Shown here in pieces: positions 54,683-64,000 of a stretch of 64,000 nt of DNA; within the stretch, counting starts at the first letter, position 1, and each line of letters begins with the position of its first letter. Origin of the DNA: Oncomelania hupensis. Taxonomy: Eukaryota > Mollusca > Gastropoda > Littorinimorpha > Pomatiopsidae. The translations under genes were made by a program, and so were the position numbers. The stretch lies in contig CM072525.1 in the NCBI GenBank assembly GCA_036898135.1, positions 20,578,345 through 20,642,344 of the forward strand, written 5' to 3'. Under the pieces are notes generated by a model. That model was not told the origin of the DNA, searched no databases, and saw only the letters and a list, made by a program, of their open reading frames with translations.

Positions 54683-55790
54683 TCAATATCTGTGATAGTG
54701 AACACCAATATCTGACACACCAAATCGAAATTTTGTCATTATAAAAACTAAATGCCTGTCAAGACTTAATTCCAAATAAGTTTTAACACAATGATTACTG
54801 CCCCCAAATAAACAGTACATTTTATACCTGTCACTGTTTTGTACTTGATTATGCCAATCTTGCCATCTGCAATCCACAAGTCGCTGTTTAAATTTTCTTA
54901 AAAAACATTTGATCTCTTGCACACCTTGATTTAACCATACAAAACCATATCCATACATAAAAAGACATGATCGCACATTTGTTGCCCATGTATTTGCTCC
55001 CCTCTCATCTAACGTCCTCAACATTACATACGCCTTTCTAGGGAGACGATGAGGTTCCATGCAAGTTAACTTTAACCAATATCGCACACAGCTTACAATT
55101 GCATTGATCTGAATAGGGTACCGGTTTAATTCACCGTATACAAAATCATTGGGAGTGCGAGTATCAACATCTAAAAACCTTTTTAATGCAAATAAATGTA
55201 CTTTCTCACAATGAATCGCAGCCTTGTCCATGCCCCATATTTCCGAACCATACAAAGCTGTGGGCTGTATTTGAGAATCAAAGATTTTAAAAAATAATTT
55301 TACAGAAAATATATTTAAAGTATGCATTCTTTTTAAAACGCATAAAAATGCGCCTTTTGCTATACTGCTTAACTCTTTGCAAGCGGATACAAAGCTCAGT
55401 CGAGTAGAAAAATAAATCCCTAAATATTTGTACATGTTTACTACAGGCATGACTTGTCTATCAAAAAACCATCTCTCACTGGCACTCAAGTATCCTCCTT
55501 TTCTAAACACAACAATATTACTTTTTTGTCTATTAACTTTAAGTCCAAGCGATACTGACGCCTGGTGCAGATTATTAAGCTGATTTTGCAGCCCAACAGC
55601 TGTTTCTGACAAAAGAATAATATCATCCGCCAATAAAAGAATAAACAATTCGAGTGTATCTAGTAAAAAATTCACATCATGTCTTCCATTTTGAATAACC
55701 CTAACAGCAAGTTCATTAATATATATATAGAAAATAAAACTGGACTGATTACATCCCCTTGTTTTAACGAATAACGAATCTTTATTGTCC
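54683..55790 (-). pseudogene. LINE RT, C-terminal half
   Basis: From 55790 the minus strand has SLKQGDVISPVLF, then after a frame slip in an AT run near 55715 an open frame: INELAVRVIQNG, LLADDIILLSE, NRQKSNIVVF, YKYLGIYFS, PTALYGSEIWG and so on to a stop at 54683. It is clearly RT palm/thumb and connection. The active site reads LADD. Confidence 0.82.
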
Positions 55791-55794
55791 CCAT

Positions 55795-55795
<1 letters not shown>

Positions 55796-55870
<75 letters not shown>

Positions 55871-56117
55871 AGGATGCTATATACGCGCCTATCCCCAAAT
55901 CAATCAGGCTCAAAGCGCGGCGATCTATACCAACATACACGCTCACCTGTCTCATCCACCCTCACACACACCAAATACACATCCATCACTCAAACAGGTG
56001 GTGTAAAGGCAGGGAGATCGCTATTAGAAGACGGAAAGAAAATAGAATTGTTATTTTTTAAATTTTTATATTGACTGCGTCCTGTACCATTATTGAAGGG
56101 AGGGAGGAAACCGGAGT
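55796..56117 (-). mobile_element. SINE-2 with (ATT)n tail and conserved core
   Basis: Minus orientation: the tail is (AAT)n at 55796-55870. The other end has the core whose plus form in the third copy is GAGGGTTTTCTCCGGGCACT, then CCGGTTTCCTCCC. That block resembles the deeply conserved Nin-DC type SINE core. The family assignment is inferred from memory of that motif. Confidence 0.6.
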
Positions 56118-56582
56118 GCCCGGAGAGTATAAGTATAATACATGATGTGAATTTTTTACTAGATACACTCGAATTGTTTATTCTTTTATTGGCGGATGAT
56201 ATTGTTCTTTTGTCAGAAACAGTTGTTGGGCTGCAAAATCAGCTTAATAATCTGCACCAGGCGTCAGTATCGCTTGGACTTAAAGTTAATAGACAAAAAA
56301 GTAATATTGTTGTGTTTAGAAAAGGAGGATACTTGAGTGCCAGTGAGAGATGTTTTTTTTTTTGAATAAACAATTCGAGTGTATCTAGTAAAAAATTCAC
56401 ATCATGTATTATACTTATACTCTCAGGCTCAAAGCGCGGCGATCTATACCAACATACACGCTCACCTGTCTCATCCACCCTCACACACACCAATTACACA
56501 TCCATCACTCAAACAGGTGGTGTAAAGGCAGGGAGATCGCTATTAGAAGACGGAAAGAAAATAGAATTTTTATTTTTGAAAC

Positions 56583-56790
56583 TATGCCGAAGGTCGCGGG
56601 TTCGATTCCCGCAAGGGGCGAACGTATGTGACGTAGGTACGAGACTATTGAGGTCACCGAGGGTTTTCTCCGGGCACTCCGGTTTCCTCCCTCCCTTCAA
56701 TAATGGTACAGGACGCAGTCAATATAAAAATTTCAAAAATAAAAATTCTATTTTCTTTCCGTCTTCTAATAGCGATCTCCCTGCCTTTAC
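56583..56790 (+). mobile_element. SINE-2, plus copy with tRNA 3' half
   Basis: AAGGTCGCGGGTTCGATTCC is a perfect-looking tRNA T arm with B box, followed by ACCGAGGGTTTTCTCCGGGC and the SINE-2 body. The 5' half of the tRNA head is missing at the junction near 56580. Confidence 0.7.
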
Positions 56791-56791
56791 A

Positions 56792-57078
56792 CAGGGCCGG
56801 ACCTGCCCTAGAGGCCCGAGGGGCCCGGGCCCCTACCCTTTTTTGAAAAAAAAAATGAAAGAAAAAAAATAGCACCAAAATTTTGCAATTTACATGCTCA
56901 GATTGCACCAGATTGCACCATTTTTTCTCCCGTTACAAAAAATTTTCCGGGGGACCATGCCCCCGGAACCCCCTAGCAAACTAGGCGCTTCGCGCCGTCG
57001 GCTCGGCGCTTCGCGCCTTCACTACTGCCCTAAAATAAATTTGGGCCCCTACCCCTGAAAAACTTAGGTCCGGCCCTG
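56792..57078 (+). mobile_element. Short GC-rich DNA transposon (MITE), 13-bp TIR, TTACA duplication
   Basis: CAGGGCCGGACCT starts it and its inverted copy ends it. TTACA repeats at 56787-56791 and 57079-57083, and removing the element restores the SINE-2 sequence found in its sister copies. The GC-rich centre has GGGGGACCATGCCCCC. Confidence 0.85.
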
Positions 57079-57730
57079 TTACACCACCTGTTTGAGTGAT
57101 GGATGTGTATTTGGTGTGTGTGAGGGTGGATGAGACAGGTGAGCGTGTATGTTGGTATAGATCGCCGCGCTTTGAGCCTGAGAGTATAAGTATAATACAT
57201 GATGTGAATTTTTTACTAGATACACTCGAATTGTTTATTCAAAAAAACCATCTCTCACTGAGATGAGACAGGTGAGCGTGTATGTTGGTATAGATCGCCG
57301 CGCTTTGAGCCTGAGAGTATAAGTATAATACATGATGTGAATTTTTTTACTAGATACACTCGAATTGTTTATTCTTTTATTGGCGGATGATATTGTTCTT
57401 TTGTCAGAAACAGTTGTTGGGCTGCAAAATCAGCTTAATAATCTGCACCAGGCGTCAGTATCGCTTGGACTTAAAGTTAATAGACAAAAAAGTAATATTG
57501 TTGTTTTTAGAAAAGGAGGATACTTGAGTGCCAGTGAGAGATGGTTTTTTGATAGACAAGTCATGCCTGTAGTAAACATGTACAAATATTTAGGGATTTA
57601 TTTTTCTACTCGACTGAGCTTTGTATCCGCTTGCAAAGAGTTAAGCAGTATAGCAAAAGGCGCATTTTTATGCGTTTTAAAAAGAATGCATACTTTAAAT
57701 ATATTTTCTGTAAAGGATATTTGTGTGTGA

Positions 57731-58139
57731 TGCACAGTAACTGTTAACATATTTAGAAGACAACACAAAGGTTAGCGTACATGTATACAATAAAGAAACG
57801 GTAGCGGATATTAGAACACCTTAATGCATTTAAAAAAAAAAATCTTAAATCTATAATTGCTATTTTCTCAATTATTCACGCTTTCTCATGACCATGGTAA
57901 TCCTTGAACATTCATTCTTATCCACGCACCGACTCATCCCCCACACACACACTTAATACATTTTATATAAGAAAATAAGTAACAACCAATAGGCTACTGA
58001 GCAAATTAAAATTAATGGTGTTACATGGACACTATACACATGACTAGTTACAACTTGAGACATTCCGCAACGAATACATCAGTAAACTGTTGTTACTTCA
58101 AAAACATGAGACACCTGCTGAACAATTAATTATATCAGT
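57731..58139. other. No gene recognised; right part of insert within the LINE
   Basis: AT-rich sequence between the last patchwork segment and the resumption of the LINE. Confidence 0.35.
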
Positions 58140-58164
58140 TAACTTATTTCCACATCTCACTCTC

Positions 58165-58974
58165 GCCTTAACAGTTTTTGTACATGCTTCTAATACAGCG
58201 AAAAAGTTTGCCAGAGACACCACAATATAACAGCACAGGACATAAAATATTTCTGTTAATAGAGTCAAAAGCCTTTTCAAAATCAATAAAAGCCGCATAC
58301 AATTTTCTATTATGATTATCATTAAACTGTTTCTGGACACAAGATAACAAAGTAAAAATATGATCTACTGTTGAATAACCACTCTTAAAACCAGCTTGGT
58401 ACTCTCCCGTTATATTATTTTCATGTACCCACAGCTGAAGACGTTTATTTATGATAGTAGGCCTACCATAAACTTTACTTCCTACGTTACAAAGAGAAAT
58501 GCCTCTGTAGTTACTTGGGTTATTATTTTCACCTTTTTTATGAAGTGGTAGGATTATTGACTCATTCCAGCTTTCAGGAAAAATTCCATGATCAAAAAGC
58601 ACATTCAAGAATTTGACAAAATACGGAGCAATTTTTATGGCAGAATATTTCAGGATTTCACCGATAATACCATCAGCTCCTGCAGCTTTCTTATTTTTAA
58701 GCTTATTAATTGCAAACAGAACTTCTTGTTCTGTAATAGGAGAATTGAACCAAAGATTAGAATCAATATCATCATGATTAGCATCATTACCCTCTTCCCC
58801 TTCATCATTATCAGCATCAACAAAATCCTTATCAAGCAGGTTTTTGAAATACTCGAACCATTCATCCACAGAAATATGATTTCGGACAGCACTTCTCCTT
58901 GGCATTGCATTATGTACGTTGTCCCAAAAAGCCCTTTGCTGTCCAATACTTCCAACCATTTGATCATATAGCAT
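58165..58974 (-). pseudogene. LINE RT, N-terminal half
   Basis: KLKNKKAAGADGI, SIILPLHKKG, NYRGISLCN, GYSTVDHIF and AAFIDFEKAFDSI are RT fingers/palm motifs. A stop at 58168 is followed in another frame by VKARVRCGNKLTDI (to about 58100), so the frame is broken. The two halves of the LINE fit end to end without overlap. Confidence 0.82.
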
Positions 58975-59051
58975 TTCATTGTACCTTTTCTTTTTACTTT
59001 TTAATAAATTCTTAAACTCCCTTCTTAATTTACAGTAAATGTGTCTATCAT

Positions 59052-59055
<4 letters not shown>

Positions 59056-59127
<72 letters not shown>
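59056..59127. repeat. (GA)n microsatellite, right border of LINE
   Basis: About 36 GA units. Confidence 0.9.
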
Positions 59128-59128
<1 letters not shown>

Positions 59129-59569
59129 ACATTTATAAATATAATCTTGTGTGTGTATATGTGAGAGATTGCGATTATGTTTAGACGGCGTTCTTATGAC
59201 ATAACTGCCATAAGCCAACACTTGAGAATCTACGTACGTTTTTCTCGTTCTTGTTGTTGTTTTTAGACATGCTTACGTCAAAAGAGTGTTACGTTAGAGC
59301 TAGGGTAAGGGGAAGAGTTAGCATTAGTTTTAGAAAACTTAAAAGTACTTAAAAAATTAAGGGGACGAAAAATGACTCATGGTGGCGTTTCATTAAAGTC
59401 ATAACAACGCGTTCTAAGCAAGTGTGTGTGTGTGTGTGTGTGGGCATGTAGAAACGACGTTAGAGTGACACACTCATGGAACTCCACATGGTTTCTTTTG
59501 ACTTTTTTGGAAGGGCGCCCTATTTTGACGTCAAAATAGTTCCCTGCTGAGTTAGAGCTGTTTTAGGCC

Positions 59570-59634
59570 TAGGGTTAGGTTAAGGGTTAGGGTTAGGGTT
59601 AGGGTTAGGGGTTAGGGTTAGGGTTAGGGATAGG
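59570..59634 (+). repeat. Interstitial telomere-like repeats (TTAGGG)n
   Basis: About eight TTAGGG units with slips, in the middle of ordinary sequence. Confidence 0.85.
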
Positions 59635-59739
59635 TTCAAAAATTTGAAAATGTCAAAATAATGTCACGAGAATGAAAAGTGTGTCAAAATAATCCCTGTT
59701 TTTTTCACAACAGTCATCATAATGTCGTTTTTACAAAAA

Positions 59740-59856
59740 TGGGTGTGTGGGTGTGCGTGTGTGTGTGTATGTGTGGGTGTATGGGTGGGTGTGTTTGTAT
59801 ATGTGTGTGTGGGGGGGGGAGTGGGTGTTTGTGTGTGTGTGTGTGTTTGGGTGGGT

Positions 59857-59887
<31 letters not shown>

Positions 59888-59943
59888 AGTGCGAGAGACA
59901 GCACGCGAGCGAATTCTGCAACCGTTAGGGTCCAGCACTTGTT

Positions 59944-59974
<31 letters not shown>

Positions 59975-59987
59975 TTTTATTTATTTT
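59740..59987 (+). repeat. (TG)n-rich stretch followed by (TTTA)n
   Basis: An interrupted TG array at 59740-59889, then TTTA units at 59937-59987. The open frames here are low-complexity artefacts. Confidence 0.9.
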
Positions 59988-60885
59988 TTTGGGGGGGTGG
60001 GGGGTGGGGGGGGCGAGTACATATAGACATTGCTATACATGGAGTGAAAAATGAGGTAAGCTTATATTTGTTAAAGCCTAAAACAATATCCGCTGTTAAG
60101 TCATTGAGGTTAAAAAGGCAATTCTAACTTTTAACTACACACCCATATTTTTATTTGCTAGTAAACCGCTGTTTTTATATTGTTTAAGTTTTATAAACGA
60201 TCTTTTTCAAGTAAATAAATTTTTTTTCTCTTTTTTTTTGTCTGTTCTTTTTTAAAGTGTGATATAATATTTATTAATAGGTGTTTACACAACTGAACAT
60301 AGATCCTCCTCGTTCAAGTTCAATTTACCCGTTAGGGAGTCTAAATGAAACTTTCATCACGGGATTTAAAATTAAAAAATCAGAATCAGAAACAGTTTAC
60401 ACTACAGCTTTCATCGTTTAAGGCCTGTCACGAAAATAAGCATCTCTTCGTATCATTAACATTGTATCTTCGTTTTTGTTTCTTGAAGATTTTAAAAATT
60501 AAAAAAAAATAGTGGTGCCTTTAAATCTTCAATAGAATTTCATAAAGTCAGCGATTTTGACGTCTTTGTCTACGTCACAGACTTATTGCGTCATAGGATG
60601 ATTGGTTTCTATGACCCTGATACCTTGGAAGCGAAACGGGAAATCTTCACTGAGAAGTGAGATTTTGACCAAAGAGGACATCACCTTGTCAGTCAGCCAA
60701 CACAGTTGAACCACTGACCTACCCGAAGGTGCACTGACATTCCTCGTAAGACCATAGCGTATGCAGGGAAAATGTTAAAGGGGTTCAATATACCCACCGT
60801 ATTACTCAAAATTTCATTGTAAAGAATTTCACGGACCGGTTTTATAGTATTTGGGTCCGATAACTTTATATTATTTTTAGTCTGT
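59988..60885. other. No gene recognised
   Basis: AT-rich. No domain-bearing frame on either strand. Confidence 0.4.
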
Positions 60886-61022
60886 TTATTGTGAGAAGAT
60901 ATTGGTATAAGTTTTTATGAGAACTAAATTCTGATTGGTTGAGCTGGTCACATGACAGTTCGTGTCCGGGAACGTTCATCACAACTTTCCGGCACCTCTC
61001 ATAAAAACTCGTGGGTATCGCC
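60886..61022. repeat. Inverted-repeat element, possible MITE
   Basis: GTTTTTATGAGA (60915) is inverted as TCTCATAAAAAC (60997). The outer parts GATATTGGTATAAG and CTCGTGGGTATCGCC are also partly complementary. Confidence 0.55.
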
Positions 61023-61345
61023 ACTATACGCTTATGTGTCCGGGGACGTTAATCTATTTTAATTTAACTAACATTATAAATTAAAACGAGGTTATATGAA
61101 ACCAAGTTCCGGTTTGGCTTGTTTTGCTTTTATCAAAGCTTGATGCGTGACTTATAAAAACGGTGGAGGAAGTACATGCTCAGTGAAAGAATGCAAAAAA
61201 CAATCGTAGAGGCCTGTATTTGTGGCGACTTCGGAGGTGCGTCGATCATCGACAGAAAGTGAAACAGGACCTGAAAACTCTTGTAGTTTTCCATAGCTTC
61301 GCCGTCGCAACCTTCACAAAACACGAAGTAACTGACTATGTTAGG

Positions 61346-61444
61346 CTAGCGTTGTGGCCAAGTGGGCTAAGGCGGGACTAACTTTCCTTGCCCACAAGCC
61401 AGAAACCAATGGCGCCTGACAGGTGTGGGTTCGAGCCAGCATCT
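61346..61444 (+). other. tRNA-Leu/Ser-like sequence, probably SINE head
   Basis: TGTGGCCAAGTGGGCTAAGG is an A-box region typical of long-variable-arm tRNAs, and GGTTCGAGCC is the B box. The distance between them is too long and the stems too poor for a working tRNA. Confidence 0.55.
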
Positions 61445-62576
61445 GGGCGTTATGTTTTTCCGAATATTTTTCAAAAATTCACAAATAATGTTAGGTAGGT
61501 AGGGTTTAGGCGCGCCACTGGCGATAGAAAGGGGTAATAAACTGCAGCAAAAAAAATAAAAATATGTGAGGGTACGATACAGGTGGCCAGTGACATATGT
61601 TATTATTCTTGAATATTTGGAAATAACTCACTAAAACACGCGGAGAAAAAAAAACGGAAGTATTTTTCATAGAGGGGATTCCCGTTGGTGCATAGGATAG
61701 CAGAAAAGTGTGAATAAAAACTACCTATGCATTCTAAGGCTGGACGGTTTTACCGATACGTAACTATATTCAGGTTCGGAAACACGACGGTACGTGTGAC
61801 CAAGGTCCGGTTTACTGGGAAATCTCGACAACACATAACGCACAGTGGGCGACATCTTGTCCGCCCAGAGAGCGAGCCTAAAGCCCAAACACGTACGTGG
61901 GTGAGCAGCTGTTTTTGAAGAAGAACTTATAAGAACAGCAGCTTACCACGTGTTTGAGAAAGGTACCATTCGCCAATCCTTCTGAACTCTTAAAGTTCTT
62001 AAAGACCTTTCACGGTGAATGTATTTATTTTATTTTTATTTTGTGGTTTAAAGTTTGCTGATGTTCTAAAAGTGATTTATCATAATTCGTTTTGAAGGCG
62101 TTCAAGCAATAATAAAGCTTCAGTTTCTATGGAAATGTGGTTCTTTGAAACTGTTTTGAAGTGTATGACAATCTTTCTTTTGCGTCGGTCACTACTGTCA
62201 GTGCCATATCCCATTTGATTGTAACACTTAAAATCGCGGTATACCGGTACGAAATACCGATACGACCTAAAAATCCCGCGGTAATATTGGTACGACTTTG
62301 ACCCACGTACCCAGTTCTAATTCATTATTTTCTTGTCTATACGAGAGATTGGTTGTTCTGGATTTCTCGCGGTCATCATCTCATCATTCATGTCTCGTTG
62401 CTCCTTGAGAAAGAGTGTATTGGTTTCTTTTTTTTTATCTTTTTTTTTAAATAAGGTGAATAAAATGAAAGTGAAGAAAGAGAGTTAAGATACTCAAAAA
62501 TCATATATTTTAGGACAAAAGAGAAGAGATAGAGATAATGTGGGGCTGAGTTGTCAAAATCTTCATCTCTTCTTAT
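61445..62576. other. No gene recognised
   Basis: Open frame 61727-61918 shows no family. CGGTATACCGGTACG-type palindromic words near 62235-62270 may mark a transposon end. Confidence 0.35.
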
Positions 62577-62584
62577 CATCATCG

Positions 62585-62627
<43 letters not shown>

Positions 62628-62875
62628 GAGCTAAGTCAGAACTTTGACCTTACAATTTAGATTTCTTAGTCTTCATGGTCTTCAACGCTAGCAGAAAGAT
62701 GCTGATGATGACGACGACGACAACAACGACACAACAATGATGATGATGATGATGATAACGACAACGATGATAACAGTAGCGAGTAATCATGGCGACATTC
62801 TCGTTGATGTTGTTGCCTGCAGCTGTTGCTGCTGTTGTTGTTGTTGCTGCTGCTGCTGAGGATGATGATGATCAC
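62577..62875. repeat. (CAT)n microsatellite and trinucleotide-rich stretch
   Basis: About 16 CAT units at 62577-62627. GATGAT/ACGACA/TGCTGT mixtures run to 62875. Confidence 0.85.
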
Positions 62876-63473
62876 ATGGTACTAGACAAACACTAACATT
62901 TGCAACGAACACACATACATCACTCAATTATGGTGTGTAAAGGTAGGGACATCTTTATTACAAGACAGAAAATTTATTTTTGGTAATCTTTATGGTAGTC
63001 AAAAAGGGTCTTTATTTCTTTTCTTTTTTTAAAATTGAAATGTAAATGTGGATAAGCAGAAAAAAAATGGTATAATCATTAATTGAAATAGATATGAACC
63101 TTTGTTTTCAAGGCTCACACCATTTTCAGTGTATATCTGCAGTAATGTTTGGAGCCTTTGCCTTTTAACAACACAATTGAAAGTCCGCAGAAAGTATTTG
63201 GCCCTAGGAACCACTCTTTTATGTAATATTGCGCTTTTAAAGAGTTAATCGGGAGTATGAAAATAAATTCATATGTAAAGACAACTCGGAACACGTCCTC
63301 TTCTCCCTCGCCCTGGGTGGCGCTTCCATGCTGCTCCTGTCGCGCCTGCTCTGAGAAGGTAACCCTAATTTCACCCGTACGGGTGAAGAAAACAACCCCA
63401 AATCCTAACAAATTTTCAAGGGATTATGAATAGAATTGTGGCTCTGCCGGCTGGAAATATAGTCTTGGCTCTC
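62876..63473. other. Downstream flank of the C1q exon; possible 3' UTR
   Basis: The minus-strand frame 63411-63115 includes VVFFTRTGEIRVTF but resembles no known family. If transcribed with the C1q gene it would be 3' UTR. Confidence 0.35.
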
Positions 63474-63665
63474 TTAGTGCTCTCTGATCAGAAAGCCCGA
63501 GAAGAGTGTGTCGTGATCAGCAAAGATATTGGTATCGGTGGCGTTGTGGCTGTCGTAGATACCCTGCAGCCACACCTCGTCGCCCGTCTTGAGGTCCAGC
63601 ACTAGCGATATGGACGTCTGGTCATCATCGCTGGTCACAAGCTGACCTCGTCGTTCGTAGTTCAC
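63474..63665 (-). CDS. C1q-domain protein, last exon (3' part of gene; rest beyond window)
   Basis: The acceptor cccgtttccccag precedes GTGAACTAC, and 63 in-frame codons follow to a TGA stop. The segment TSISLVLDLKTGDEVWLQG, then HDTLFSGFLI near the end, is the C-terminal half of a C1q (TNF-like jelly-roll) domain, including the usual LxxGDxVWL and FSGFLI strands. In molluscs such proteins are mostly secreted and often act in recognition of microbes or glycans. The specific role here is unknown. Upstream exons (signal peptide, first half of the C1q domain) must lie at higher coordinates outside the window. The gene runs in the same direction as OS9. Confidence 0.85.
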   Translation of the reverse strand: MNYERRGQLVTSDDDQTSISLVLDLKTGDEVWLQGIYDSHNATDTNIFADHDTLFSGFLIREH

Positions 63666-64000
63666 CTGGGGAAACGGGAAGACGGTGTGAAATTTTTGAC
63701 CACATCGGCATTTGGTTTCCTATATCGCAGTGGTTTGTTTATCGTGCAGAGGTAGCCTAGCAGGGAAGAACAAGGTTTAACGTTCTATTGCACGATAATA
63801 AGCGTTTTAAGGACGACTTGAAATATCAAATCTTGCATATTACATTAAATTAGATATCCAGTAGGTCATATGGAAATGGCCTACATCTGCGCTATAGAGG
63901 ATCTACAAACCACAGCCTGTATATGAAACCCATATCAAATGCCCCATGTGGATTGATTTAGGGAAATAGCTAGGTTATGTAGCCTACTATTGGAGATCCC
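63666..64000. other. Intron of the C1q-domain gene
   Basis: Begins with a good acceptor on the minus strand. No further exon is recognisable up to the edge. Confidence 0.5.

Larger units (their letters stand above)
55796..57730. repeat. Patchwork of inverted SINE-2/LINE segments
   Basis: Segment S (SINE-2; AGACAGGTGAGCGTGTATGT and neighbours) and segment L (TATAATACATGATGTGAATT, then LINE RT) appear in both orientations. S minus is at 55870-56117 and 56426-56580. S plus is at 56627-57180, split by a MITE, and partly at 57265-57310. L is inverted relative to the host LINE at 56126-56360, 57183-57240 and 57311-57720, and lies in host orientation at 56362-56425. The L copies differ slightly from the host LINE (DIVLLSETVV against DIILLSETAV). 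Confidence 0.75.
54321..59050 (-). mobile_element. LINE of uncertain clade, interrupted by a 2.3-kb patchwork
   Basis: On the minus strand, RT sequence runs 58974-58140, is interrupted, then resumes at about 55795 and continues to the (CAAT)n tail at 54321-54335. Both outer flanks are (GA)n arrays, so it appears to have inserted into a GA microsatellite. It is 5'-truncated, with no endonuclease seen. Confidence 0.75.

Noticed and set aside
55785..56006. Poly-asparagine protein
   Set aside because: Translation of the (AAT)n SINE tail.
59570..59634. Chromosome end
   Set aside because: Ordinary sequence and a host exon continue for more than 4 kb on the right side.
59664..59938. Thr/His-rich or Val/Cys-rich proteins on either strand
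   Set aside because: Translations of the TG array.
61346..61444. Functional tRNA-Leu or tRNA-Ser gene
   Set aside because: Box spacing and stem pairing are not compatible with a working tRNA.
62388..62627. Poly-methionine start protein
   Set aside because: Translation of the CAT microsatellite.
63115..63411. Extra exon of the C1q gene
   Set aside because: It lies after the C1q stop codon and has no matching domain; at most 3' UTR.
1..64000. CRISPR arrays, insertion sequences or bacterial operons
   Set aside because: Repeats are microsatellites and eukaryotic transposons; genes have spliceosomal introns.

Overview
The window looks like animal nuclear DNA, most likely from a mollusc and probably a gastropod. 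Genes are split by long introns, the DNA is AT-rich with many microsatellites, and a large share is made of animal retroposons and DNA transposons. A C1q-domain exon at the right edge fits a mollusc, where this family is large. I cannot name the species. I see no bacterial operons, ribosome binding sites or CRISPR arrays.

One host gene spans most of the window. It is a complete OS9 homologue (ER lectin of ER-associated degradation) on the minus strand, from the start codon at 53943 to the stop at 12024. I model 17 coding exons with consistent phases, giving 703 residues. The signal peptide and mannose-binding MRH domain are encoded by exons 1-6, an acidic/coiled middle region by exons 7-13, and the conserved OS-9 C-terminal segment by exons 15-17. 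A second host gene enters from the right edge: the last exon of a C1q-domain protein (63474-63665, minus).

The remaining DNA is layered mobile elements, many with exact target-site duplications (TSDs). From the left: a full I/Nimb-like LINE (246-4520, 12-bp TSD); copies of a roughly 580-bp retroposon, here called family A; a twin-primed RTE copy (10841-11509); and copies of a roughly 950-bp repeat, family B, one carrying a 5S-rRNA-like SINE. OS9 intron 12 holds a 5655-bp Gypsy-type LTR element (23060-28714) with 633-bp LTRs that match wherever I compared them. Its integrase lies before the RT remnant and the RT core is deleted. OS9 intron 2 holds an RTE-BovB-like LINE with an open 1036-residue frame (40895-44250), two truncated RTE copies, two DNA transposons and a 287-bp duplication that preserves the empty site of the RTE insertion. 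OS9 intron 1 holds hAT-like elements, a pogo/Tigger-like remnant and a LINE fragment interrupted by another DNA element.

Upstream of OS9 (54-59 kb) a LINE sitting between GA microsatellites is broken by a patchwork of inverted SINE/LINE segments. Farther right are telomere-like repeats, microsatellites and tRNA-like SINE heads. Apart from OS9 and the C1q exon, everything coding that I could recognise belongs to mobile elements.
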